Assembly: GCA_902783615.1 (NCBI GenBank)
Contig: CACZRQ010000255.1
Location: 1-7,536, forward strand
From: an uncultured Bacteroidales bacterium
GTDB taxonomy: Bacteria > Bacteroidota > Bacteroidia > Bacteroidales > Bacteroidaceae
DNA length: 7,536 nt
Reading direction: 5' to 3'
In this document: one piece after another, positions 1 through 5,765 of the stretch
Numbering within the stretch: position 1 is the stretch's first letter
How the letters are laid out: every line of letters starts with the position of its first letter
Program-made: the position numbers and the translations under genes
Notes under the pieces: model-generated
What the model saw: the letters and a program-made list of their open reading frames with translations, nothing else
What the model was told of the DNA's origin: nothing
The model's database searches: none

Positions 1-36
1 GCGACTGTCAGTGAGTAGGCTTGCGATAGTTAGTCT

Positions 37-102
37 GTTAGTTACAGACCGACAGTCAGGTAGTTGCAGACCAAGAGTCCGTTAGTTGCAGACTAAGAGT
101 CT
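37..102. repeat. Three tandem 22-nt repeats, with degenerate units on both sides
   Basis: Units at 37-58, 59-80 and 81-102 follow the consensus GTTAGTTGCAGACYAAGAGT (first 20 of 22 nt). Units 2 and 3 agree at 19 of 22 positions and units 1 and 3 at 17 of 22. The CAGAC core recurs at 45, 67 and 89 and AGTC at 54, 76 and 98, an exact 22-nt step. Decayed units can be traced at 15-36 and 103-124. Some units contain small dyads, for example CAGACT-AAG-AGTCTG at 89-103 and GTCTGT-TAGTT-ACAGAC at 33-49. This is not a CRISPR: there are no spacers. Confidence 0.85.
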
Positions 103-311
103 GGTAATGACGGACTCATGCGTACTCAACTAACATTGAATGACAGCTATTTACATGATTCTATGAGCAAGATAATGATTATTTCTTTGGTACGCATCAA
201 ATGTTGCTCTGCCAAAAAGGGTTTCTATCTTCATGGCATGCCCCATATTTTGTTCAAATAGATGCATTCATCGAACGAATATTTGTTGTTTTTGCCCCAT
301 AATCGCCATTC

Positions 312-396
312 TTCTTCCGCTTCTTCCGCTACTTCTTCCGCTATGATAGTCCTTGTTTTATATGTATTATTTCGATTTAGCGGAAGAACGGAAGAA
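312..396. repeat. Octamer TTCTTCCG: three direct copies and two inverted copies
   Basis: TTCTTCCG occurs at 312-319, 321-328 and 333-340; its complement CGGAAGAA occurs at 381-388 and 389-396. The best single pairing is 11 bp (333-343 with 378-388, TTCTTCCGCTA) around a 34-nt loop. The other copies can pair in a different register, so alternative hairpins compete. No U-run follows on either strand, so this is not an obvious terminator. Confidence 0.8.
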
Positions 397-486
397 AGAA
401 TATGATATCATTCGAAAAATGGCCAACCTCCGCTCTTCCCACACTTTAGCTCCAGTATTGCTTCGATGTTCCTTCTATCCTTGTCC

Positions 487-507
487 GCTATATGCTTGCT
501 ATATGCT
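487..507. repeat. Direct doublet of GCTATATGCT with 11-nt period
   Basis: GCTATATGCT is found at 487-496 and again at 498-507, one base apart, giving an 11-nt period. It directly precedes the 11-nt array at 527. Confidence 0.75.
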
Positions 508-542
508 CGGTACTTGTTCAGTCATTTACTGGACAAGTACTG
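508..542. other. Hairpin-forming inverted repeat at the edge of the 11-nt array
   Basis: TACTTGTTCAGT (511-522) is the complement of array sequence ACTGGACAAGTA (528-539) except for one base, closing a 5-nt loop (523-527). On plus-strand RNA the stem extends to 15 pairs (508-522 with 528-542) including two G-U pairs. On the minus-strand operon RNA those two pairs become A-C mismatches, so the structure is weaker there. No U-run follows, so a role as the operon's terminator is possible but weakly supported. Confidence 0.55.
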
Positions 543-581
543 GACAAGTACTGGACAAATACTGGACAAATACCGAACATG
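527..581. repeat. Tandem 11-nt array, TACTGGACAA(G/A), four intact units plus one decayed
   Basis: Units at 527-537 and 538-548 read TACTGGACAAG, those at 549-559 and 560-570 read TACTGGACAAA, and a fifth decayed unit (TACCGAACATG) covers 571-581. The pairwise G-to-A change suggests duplication of two-unit blocks or recent unit spread. Because 33 nt is three units, all frames translate into an 11-residue pseudo-repeat, which explains the apparent reading frame across it. Confidence 0.92.
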
Positions 582-676
582 AATAGGAGCTACTCCTTTG
601 CTGCATCCTTGTTACATTGGAACTACTTACTGGTTATATTGGAGATGTTCCTTTGATGCTTCAGAGGGTGATTAAC

Positions 677-687
677 TACTGGACAAG
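677..687. repeat. Solo copy of the 11-nt repeat TACTGGACAAG
   Basis: An exact copy of the G-type array unit, 46 nt from the rhodanese stop codon and 107 nt after the last intact array unit. An exact 11-nt match this close to an array of the same unit is unlikely to be chance. Confidence 0.8.
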
Positions 688-732
688 CACCATGATGATG
701 AGACTGTGAAATACCTCTTAGAAGTGGAAAGT

Positions 733-1137
733 TTACTGAGCCGTTTTCTTTACCTCTATGTCTTTTCCAGCTTCCTGCCAAGCCAAGATGCCACCTTGAA
801 GCTCGATGAGCTGCTTGTAGCCGGCTTTCTGGAGGAGCAGGGCAGCATCGTGACTGCGCTTGCCACTACGGCAATAAAGGGCAACGGGCACATCCTTATC
901 TAACTGTGCCTCAACCTTCTGGACAAAGCCTTCAGGATCGGTGCGATAATCCACCAGCAAAGCACCCTGGATATGGCCTGCCTCAAACTCCTCGGGGGTG
1001 CGTACATCGAGCAGCTGAGCATCGGTATCGGCGAGGAGTTTCTCAAACTCATCGACAGGGATAACACTCATGCCATCGCCGGCAGGCTGGCATGTGGAGA
1101 AGAGGAAAGCGAAAAACGCTAAGATGGAAAGTTTCAT
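733..1137 (-). CDS. Single-domain rhodanese, predicted envelope lipoprotein
   Basis: A 134-residue protein with one rhodanese domain. The active-site loop is CRSGKRS (89-95) with catalytic C89, fitting the CxxGxR pattern. Upstream are the typical LLDVRTPEEFEAGHIQGA (42-59) and, downstream, ELQGGILAWQEAG (112-124). Rhodaneses move sulfane sulfur through a cysteine persulfide; the physiological acceptor here is unknown. The N-terminus MKLSILAFFAFLFSTC looks like a lipoprotein signal with C16 lipidated, although threonine at -1 is unusual for a lipobox; plain secretion or inner-membrane retention are alternatives. Either way the domain should act outside the cytoplasm. It is the last gene of the run, 12 nt after the NigD-like gene. 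No clear intrinsic terminator follows directly. Confidence 0.9.
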   Translation of the reverse strand: MKLSILAFFAFLFSTCQPAGDGMSVIPVDEFEKLLADTDAQLLDVRTPEEFEAGHIQGALLVDYRTDPEGFVQKVEAQLDKDVPVALYCRSGKRSHDAALLLQKAGYKQLIELQGGILAWQEAGKDIEVKKTAQ

Positions 1138-1149
1138 ATCTGTCTATGT

Positions 1150-1794
1150 TTAAGGTTTATATGCAAATGATACGGATTTTTCACTGCCATCATAGTCGAG
1201 GTAGCAAAGCTTGATGTCAAGCTGACGCACTGACGACGAGAGGTAGGGGTAGAGAGGCAGTGAGGCATAAGCCCGCGACTGATAGACTGCGGCATCGTAC
1301 TTATCGTCGTGATGGATGCTGATGGCTGCATGAGCCACCCCGTCGGCATCAGGGGGTGTTTGCTCAATCTCTAAAAACACAATCTTATGTATTCGTCCTC
1401 CACCCATGACATTCAGCACCATATTAAGATGCTGGTAGCCCAGCCAAGAGCTCTGCAGACTGACGGGAGCCGTGGGCACACTGTCGGCATACTGCACGGC
1501 AGGCACAGGCAGGGGTGAAATGACGGGGGATATGGAATGCACTTTGACATGGCCATCGGACAGGTCTTCGTAATAGCCGATGAGCCGCACAAGACTATCT
1601 GGGGCTATGTGGCCAGCCTTCTCAGATTCAGCAACCTGGCGAGTGACACCATCGTCGGTGATGATTTCCACGAGCAGGCTGTCGGCATTGGCAAGGCCGG
1701 TGAAGAATTCTTCCTTGACATCTGGGTAGTGGTAAGTGTCTTTGGTGCAAGACACCAACAACAGGGTCACTATCAGAGCCAGCCACTTATTCAT
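1150..1794 (-). CDS. NigD-like lipoprotein
   Basis: A 214-residue predicted lipoprotein. The signal peptide MNKWLALIVTLLLVSC has a good lipobox (LVSC), placing the lipidated cysteine at C16. The residues after it (TKD) partly resemble the X-K-(D/E) surface-export signal described in some Bacteroidetes, so outer-leaflet exposure is possible but not established. The start of the mature part (YPDVKEEFFTGLANADSLL) and the region GHVKVHSISPVISPLPVP (81-98) resemble NigD-like proteins of Bacteroidetes, which carry an N-terminal OB-like and a C-terminal beta-sandwich domain. I recognise this by recollection of the family, not by a search. The family is named after a gene of the nigrescin bacteriocin locus of Prevotella nigrescens, but its function is unknown and no bacteriocin genes are present here. 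The start ATG lies inside the end of the acyltransferase gene (8-nt overlap), suggesting coupled translation. The rhodanese gene follows after 12 nt. Confidence 0.72.
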   Translation of the reverse strand: MNKWLALIVTLLLVSCTKDTYHYPDVKEEFFTGLANADSLLVEIITDDGVTRQVAESEKAGHIAPDSLVRLIGYYEDLSDGHVKVHSISPVISPLPVPAVQYADSVPTAPVSLQSSWLGYQHLNMVLNVMGGGRIHKIVFLEIEQTPPDADGVAHAAISIHHDDKYDAAVYQSRAYASLPLYPYLSSSVRQLDIKLCYLDYDGSEKSVSFAYKP

Positions 1795-2935
1795 TTGGCT
1801 TACATTTCAAGTGGTTAGTAAGTGGATTCGCATACATCAGCAGCAGCATGTGTCGCAGGTAATCCTCGTCCTTGTAATTGATATCGATCTTGCCAATCTG
1901 TTGGGCAATATATGCCTCGAAACGTTCTTTCTCTTCAGCAGAGTAACGATCGGCAAAGCGGGTTTCACCATAAAGCCAGTCGTGAGCCACATAATTATTG
2001 GGGAAAAGGCGGTAGTTGGCATGGATGCCACGGTCAATGATAGACGACACGCTGGCAAACAGATCCTGCTTACTGAGGTTGCGGTCGATCTGGCTCAGCT
2101 GATCGTTGATGCAGGGAGCCACATGGAAGTGCACCCTACCCTTGAAACCAAACATACCCGTCTCCATATTCAGCAGGTCGTCGGCAGTGGCTTTCTTATA
2201 GTTGAGCACATCGCGCTTCAGCTGAAACTCCTTGGCCTTCAGATAATCGCAAGGGTCGTATTCGTAAGAGATTGACAGCGGCACAATGTTCATCTCCACC
2301 AGGCGATCGATGACATCGCCCTCGCCACCCATGGCCAGCATTTTGAGTACACTCTCCTGCGTGCGGTCGTTAGAATCCTTGGCACGTCCCTCGCGCTGAG
2401 CAATCCAGATAGACTGGTTTTTCTCATTGATGGTGTAATGCATGTAGCGCGACATACGGGCAGACGACTCCAACATCTGACGCATAGTGAGGGCTCGCTG
2501 TACGATAAACGACTTATTGATGCGAACCAACTTCTTGATCCACGGATAGATAAGCAAGTTGTCGCCAATGGCGATCTCCACCGTATCAAGACCATTTTCC
2601 ACCAACAGGACAGAAAGGAAACCAGAGTCGAGGATGATGTCGCGATGGTTGGAAATAAAGGTAAAGGCACAGGTTGAATCAGTCAATGTGTCGAGGTTGC
2701 TGGTGACTCCCTGTGTAGATGAGTCGGCCAATCCGCGCAGGAATCTATAGCAGAACGCCTTCTGAAACTCGAGCTTGGTCTTGCAGGCACGCATGCGTTC
2801 GGCAATTACCTCGAAGGGGAAAGGCAGCACGCCACCCACAATCTTCACGAAAGCGGGGTCGGCTATCAGTTCCTCATAAATCTGAGGCAGCTCTTCATCC
2901 AGGTAGGGGCGTATTTCATCAAATTCTGTTGTCAT
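1787..2935 (-). CDS. PlsC/PlsB-superfamily acyltransferase (phospholipid or related lipid synthesis)
   Basis: A 382-residue protein with the four motif blocks of glycerolipid acyltransferases. Block I is ISNHRDIILDS (94-104), with the likely catalytic H97. Block II is RINKSFIVQR (138-147), block III IWIAQREGRAKD (176-187) and block IV IVPLSISYEYDP (217-228). The usual block I is H-x4-D; here the aspartate D103 sits after five residues (H-x5-D), with a second aspartate, D99, right after HR. An N-terminal ~90 residues and a long C-terminal half surround the core, making it longer than ordinary PlsC. No clear transmembrane helix is seen, so peripheral membrane attachment is likely. The probable reaction is transfer of an acyl chain to glycerol-3-phosphate or lysophosphatidate; an amino-lipid acceptor is also possible and cannot be excluded from sequence. 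It starts 12 nt after ddl, and its stop overlaps the next gene by 8 nt. Confidence 0.85.
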   Translation of the reverse strand: MTTEFDEIRPYLDEELPQIYEELIADPAFVKIVGGVLPFPFEVIAERMRACKTKLEFQKAFCYRFLRGLADSSTQGVTSNLDTLTDSTCAFTFISNHRDIILDSGFLSVLLVENGLDTVEIAIGDNLLIYPWIKKLVRINKSFIVQRALTMRQMLESSARMSRYMHYTINEKNQSIWIAQREGRAKDSNDRTQESVLKMLAMGGEGDVIDRLVEMNIVPLSISYEYDPCDYLKAKEFQLKRDVLNYKKATADDLLNMETGMFGFKGRVHFHVAPCINDQLSQIDRNLSKQDLFASVSSIIDRGIHANYRLFPNNYVAHDWLYGETRFADRYSAEEKERFEAYIAQQIGKIDINYKDEDYLRHMLLLMYANPLTNHLKCKPNE

Positions 2936-2947
2936 AACTCAAAACGC

Positions 2948-3925
2948 TTATTTGAACTTCTCTTCAATAATATCGGCCATCACATCCTTGATATCCAAAC
3001 CAGCTGCCCGCACTTGCTGTGGGATGAAGCTGGTGGCTGTCATGCCAGGAGTGGTGTTAACCTCCAAGAGGTTGATTTTATCTCCCTTAGTGATGATATA
3101 GTCAACGCGAATGATGCCGTAAGCACCGATGATATCGTAGATGGCGAGTGTAACCTGCTGCACGCGGTCGCGTAGGGAGTCGGAAATACGTGCAGGAGTG
3201 ATCTCATCCACCTGACCGTTGTATTTTGCATCATAATCGAAGAACTCATTGTCGGTCACCACCTCGGTGATGGGGAAAGCCACCGCCTTGGTAGAGGTCT
3301 TGTAGCAGCCACAGGTGATTTCCGTACCATCGAGGAACGACTCGATTACCACTTCCTGAGCCTCTTGGAAAGCCTTGGCAATGGCGGGCTGTATCTGCTC
3401 GCGGGTCTTCACCTTGGTGATGCCGAAGCTGGAGCCACCCAGACTGGGCTTGATGAAGCATGGCAGACCAATGTCCTGCAGCACACGCTCGTCGTCAATG
3501 CTCTGCCCAGCGCGCAGCAAGATAGACTCGGCCACGGGGATGCCGAAAGCCTTGAGGTACTGGTTGCAGGCAAACTTGTCATAGGTGAGCGATGCAGCCA
3601 GCACGCCACAGCAGGAATAAGGGATGTGCAACATATCGAAATATCCTTGCAGACGGCCATCTTCGCCTGGCGTGCCATGAATGGTGATATAGGCAAAATC
3701 GAACTTCACTTTCTGGCCAGTGTGAGTGAAGCTGAAGTCATTACGGTCAATGTCGGCACGTTGGCTGTCCTCCAGTTGCACGTACCAGTCGAGGCCATGC
3801 ATCACAACGATATACAACTCATATTTCTCCTTGTCAATAAAGGAGTAGAGTCCCTCTGCACTACGCAGAGAAACATGATATTCAGAGGTGTCGCCACCTG
3901 CTACAATTGCAATGATACGTTTCAT
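2948..3925 (-). CDS. ddl: D-alanine--D-alanine ligase
   Basis: A 325-residue ATP-grasp ligase that joins two D-alanines in the cytoplasm to make the dipeptide ending the peptidoglycan stem peptide. Visible motifs are the N-terminal GGDTSEYHVSL (10-20), HGTPGEDGRLQG (83-94), the ATP-grasp CFIKPSLGGSSFGI segment (156-169) with S165/S166, and the omega-loop FFDYDAKYNG (228-237). The Y in AKY (Y235) is the tyrosine typical of true Ddl enzymes, rather than the change seen in VanA-type D-Ala-D-Lac ligases. The metal and substrate block is R274 VD, then LLEVNTTPGMTATSFIP (286-302) with E288 and N290. Slightly longer than E. coli DdlB (306 residues), within family range. The start at 3925 is fixed by the ATGA overlap with rluD. 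The next gene begins 12 nt after its stop. No disrupting change is seen. Confidence 0.97.
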   Translation of the reverse strand: MKRIIAIVAGGDTSEYHVSLRSAEGLYSFIDKEKYELYIVVMHGLDWYVQLEDSQRADIDRNDFSFTHTGQKVKFDFAYITIHGTPGEDGRLQGYFDMLHIPYSCCGVLAASLTYDKFACNQYLKAFGIPVAESILLRAGQSIDDERVLQDIGLPCFIKPSLGGSSFGITKVKTREQIQPAIAKAFQEAQEVVIESFLDGTEITCGCYKTSTKAVAFPITEVVTDNEFFDYDAKYNGQVDEITPARISDSLRDRVQQVTLAIYDIIGAYGIIRVDYIITKGDKINLLEVNTTPGMTATSFIPQQVRAAGLDIKDVMADIIEEKFK

Positions 3926-4995
3926 TCCGATAAATTTCTATTTATTGTATAGCCCCTCCATTTCTCGATGAGTGCCTGCATGTCGGCGGGCAGCTCGGTA
4001 GAGAAGAACAGCTCCTGGCCTGTGACGGGATGGGTGAAACCCAATGTCTTGGCATGGAGTGCCTGTCGGGGACAAATTTCAAAACAATTATTGACAAACT
4101 GCTTGTATTTGGCAAAACGAGTGCCACGAAGGATCTCGTTGCCACCATAACGTTCGTCGTTAAACAGCACATGGCCAATGTGCTTCATGTGCACCCTGAT
4201 CTGATGTGTGCGACCCGTTTCGAGGATGCACTCCACAAGGGTGACATAGCCAAAACGCTCGAGCACACGGTAGTGCGTCACGGCATGCTTACCCTGATCA
4301 TCAGGCAGTACGGCCATGAGCATCCTGTCTTTGGGATTTCGGCCGATGTTTCCAACGATGGTACCTTCGTCCTGCTCCATGTCGCCCCACACCAAGGCGT
4401 TGTAATGACGCTTGGTGGTCTTGTGCAGGAACTGGTTACCCAGGTTGGTCTTGGCATCGGGTGTCTTAGCTACAACCAGCAAGCCGGATGTATCCTTATC
4501 AATGCGATGCACCAAGCCCACATGCACGTCGTTGGCATCGTAGTTGGTATCTTTCAGGTGCCAGGCAATGGCATTAACCAGTGTGCCACTCCAGTTGCCG
4601 TGCCCAGGGTGTACCACCAGTCCCGCTGGCTTGTTCACCACGATCACGGCATCATCTTCATAGACCACATCGAGCGGGATGTCCTGCGGTATGATTTCAT
4701 TCTCATAACGAGGACGATCCAGCATCAAGGTGATGACATCCAAGGGCTTTACCCTATAGCTGCATTTCACTGGCTTGCCATTGGCCATGACATAGCCTGC
4801 ATCGGCTGCCTTCTGGATGCGGTTGCGGGAAGCGTTGGTAATCTTGTCGAAAAGATACTTGTCCACCCGCACCATTTCCTGTCCCTTGTCCACCACCACA
4901 CGAAAATGCTCGTATAGCTGTGGCTCGGTGACTATCGGCTCGATGTCATCCAACTCATCATTATCCAACTCCAGGTCTAATTCTTCGTCTATCAT
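3922..4995 (-). CDS. rluD: RluA-family 23S rRNA pseudouridine synthase, RluD type
   Basis: A 357-residue enzyme that isomerises uridine to pseudouridine in RNA. An acidic N-terminal extension (about 1-25) precedes an S4 RNA-binding domain (about 42-90, VRVDKYLFDKITNASRNRIQ). The catalytic domain follows: NKPAGLVVHPGHG (121-133), then HRIDKDTSGLL (163-173) with the catalytic aspartate at D166, and GRTHQIRVHM (261-270). Size and the S4 domain fit RluD, which in E. coli modifies helix 69 of 23S rRNA and supports ribosome assembly. The site modified here is inferred, because RluA, RluC and RluD paralogues share these motifs. The gene begins 12 nt after the PASTA stop, and its TGA overlaps the ddl start as ATGA (3922-3925), an arrangement that favours translational coupling. 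The family call is very secure; the RluD subtype is likely. Confidence 0.93.
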   Translation of the reverse strand: MIDEELDLELDNDELDDIEPIVTEPQLYEHFRVVVDKGQEMVRVDKYLFDKITNASRNRIQKAADAGYVMANGKPVKCSYRVKPLDVITLMLDRPRYENEIIPQDIPLDVVYEDDAVIVVNKPAGLVVHPGHGNWSGTLVNAIAWHLKDTNYDANDVHVGLVHRIDKDTSGLLVVAKTPDAKTNLGNQFLHKTTKRHYNALVWGDMEQDEGTIVGNIGRNPKDRMLMAVLPDDQGKHAVTHYRVLERFGYVTLVECILETGRTHQIRVHMKHIGHVLFNDERYGGNEILRGTRFAKYKQFVNNCFEICPRQALHAKTLGFTHPVTGQELFFSTELPADMQALIEKWRGYTINRNLSE

Positions 4996-5007
4996 AAGGC
5001 TAAGGAA

Positions 5008-5658
5008 TCAGAACCAGTCGTCATCGCCAGAAGCTTGCTTTTCTTTCTTCTGGGAAACATTTATCTCTAAACCATTCTCATCGGTCTGCAAACTGTCTTT
5101 CGCCACTTCACCGCTACCCACCATCAGCGAGAGGGTGGAGTTGATGGGCACTCGCTCGCCTATTTCGAGACGCTGACCATTGTATTTCACGCCATACACC
5201 CAGTCTTTTTCTCCATCCACTTGCTCCACTTGGCTAATTTTAAAGCCTGCAGCTAATAAACGAGCTTCGGCCTGACGCAGCGAGCTATTGTCGGCCACAT
5301 CGGGTACATTTACCAGAGGAACACTCAATGTATTGATATTAAGATAAATGATTCGTCCACGCTTCACCTTCTGCCCTGCTGGAGGATTGTAGTCGAGAAT
5401 GCTACCCGCAGGCAGGGTACTTACATAGTCAGAATCAGTGACCATGCAGTTGAGCTCGTATTTCTCCAGAATCTGACGGGCTTCGAGCACACTCTTGCCT
5501 TTCACGTCGGGCACAGTCACGGCTTCGCCATGATGGGTATAGATATCCAGCCCCTTGAGAACACACAGAACGACCAGCACTACAGCCACAACCATTCCGA
5601 TGATGTTCAGCCAAAAGAAACGGTTCTCACGAAATGAAAAAAACTCTCTTATTGTCAT
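5008..5658 (-). CDS. Membrane-anchored two-PASTA-domain protein without a kinase domain
   Basis: A 216-residue single-pass membrane protein. The N-terminal ~13 residues should be cytoplasmic (MTIREFFSFRENR), followed by a transmembrane helix at about 14-36. Then come two PASTA repeats facing the periplasm: about 46-110 (VTVPDVKGKSVLEARQIL through LPAGSILDYNPPAGQKVKRG) and about 115-183 (LVNVPDVADNSSLRQAEARL through LEIGERVPINSTLSLMVG). The tail (184-216) is charged and ends DDDWF. PASTA domains are known from penicillin-binding proteins and Ser/Thr kinases, where they sense or bind cell-wall material; no kinase or transpeptidase domain is present here. A TTG two codons upstream (5664) is in frame, but ATG at 5658 is preferred; no Shine-Dalgarno sequence is visible for either. 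It is the first gene after the terminator and candidate promoter, 12 nt before rluD, with ddl next, which suggests an envelope role. The exact function and ligand are unknown. Confidence 0.88.
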   Translation of the reverse strand: MTIREFFSFRENRFFWLNIIGMVVAVVLVVLCVLKGLDIYTHHGEAVTVPDVKGKSVLEARQILEKYELNCMVTDSDYVSTLPAGSILDYNPPAGQKVKRGRIIYLNINTLSVPLVNVPDVADNSSLRQAEARLLAAGFKISQVEQVDGEKDWVYGVKYNGQRLEIGERVPINSTLSLMVGSGEVAKDSLQTDENGLEINVSQKKEKQASGDDDWF

Positions 5659-5704
5659 AAGCAAACAATTTGGGAGCGAAGTTACAAATAAATGAGTGAA
5701 TAGC

Positions 5705-5712
5705 CAAATTTA
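5705..5712 (-). promoter_or_regulatory. Candidate Bacteroidetes -7 promoter element (TAAATTTG) for the PASTA-rluD-ddl operon
   Basis: Read on the minus strand, 5712-5705 is TAAATTTG, an exact match to the Bacteroidetes primary-sigma -7 consensus TAnnTTTG. It lies between the rpoC terminator and the PASTA gene and would give a leader of roughly 35-45 nt. The -33 partner is not convincing: the only TTTG upstream ends 15 nt away, shorter than the usual ~19-21 nt, and it overlaps the terminator stem. Position supports a promoter; the missing well-spaced -33 element keeps the call tentative. Confidence 0.45.
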
Positions 5713-5728
5713 AAGCATGAATAATAAC

Positions 5729-5765
5729 AAAAGAGGGCGTATGCACTACACATACGCCCTCTTTT
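5729..5765 (-). terminator. Intrinsic terminator of the rpoC transcription unit, symmetric and possibly bidirectional
   Basis: A perfect 15-bp inverted repeat (arms 5729-5743 and 5751-5765, GC-rich core GAGGGCGTATG) closes a 7-nt loop. It begins 17 nt after the rpoC stop codon. In the minus-strand transcript the hairpin ends in UUUU followed by GUUAUUAUU, a typical U-rich run. The A-run on the other arm gives a U-run on the plus strand too, so it could also stop transcription arriving from the left. No plus-strand gene ends here, so the minus-strand role is the one supported by context. Confidence 0.9.

Larger units (their letters stand above)
1..732. other. Repeat-rich intergenic region without a supported gene
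   Basis: No reading frame here looks like a real protein. The longest is a 77-codon plus-strand frame at 353-586 whose end is only the translation of the 11-nt repeats. The region is AT-richer in its middle and holds four groups of short repeats, listed separately. No tRNA, transposase remnant or clear promoter was seen. It lies downstream of the rhodanese gene, so it probably holds the 3' end of the operon transcript; the next gene to the left is outside the window. Confidence 0.8.
733..5712 (-). other. Predicted six-gene operon: PASTA - rluD - ddl - acyltransferase - nigD-like - rhodanese
   Basis: Six same-strand genes follow a terminator and a candidate promoter, with junctions of 12 nt, ATGA overlap, 12 nt, 8-nt overlap and 12 nt. 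There is no room for another promoter or terminator between genes, although promoters inside coding sequence cannot be excluded. The content joins peptidoglycan and lipid synthesis, a cell-wall-type PASTA sensor and rRNA modification. Co-transcription is inferred from spacing only. Confidence 0.75.

Noticed and set aside
1..124. CRISPR array at the left end
   Set aside because: The 22-nt units are directly contiguous and diverged, with no spacers; CRISPR repeats are near identical and separated by unique sequence.
239..301. Direct repeat TGCCCCATA at 239-247 and 293-301, and the palindrome GGCATGCC at 235-242
   Set aside because: Short matches in a 732-nt region with no flanking structure, target duplication or mobile-element end; chance is a sufficient explanation.
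353..586. Plus-strand 77-codon frame with a repeated YWTSTGQVLDKYWT-like tail
   Set aside because: The tail is simply the translation of the 11-nt repeat array, the start has no support, and the upstream part resembles no protein I know.
585..597. Small hairpin AGGAG-CTA-CTCCT as terminator of the operon
   Set aside because: Only 5 bp of stem and no U-run in the minus-strand direction; too weak to call.
1150..1794. Bacteriocin or immunity locus suggested by the NigD-like name
   Set aside because: The family name is historical, no bacteriocin precursor, processing or export gene is nearby, and the neighbours are housekeeping envelope genes.
1736..2275. 179-codon plus-strand frame opposite the acyltransferase and NigD-like genes
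   Set aside because: Shadow of two coding sequences on the minus strand, with no independent support.
3365..3952. 195-codon plus-strand frame opposite ddl
   Set aside because: It covers conserved ddl codons in antisense and shows no family motif or plausible promoter.
4030..4917. 295-codon open frame on the plus strand opposite rluD
   Set aside because: It lies entirely antisense to a well-conserved pseudouridine synthase; its openness follows from codon usage on the other strand and it has no recognisable domain.
5659..5664. TTG start for the PASTA protein two codons upstream of ATG
   Set aside because: ATG at 5658 is the commoner start codon and no ribosome-binding sequence favours the TTG.
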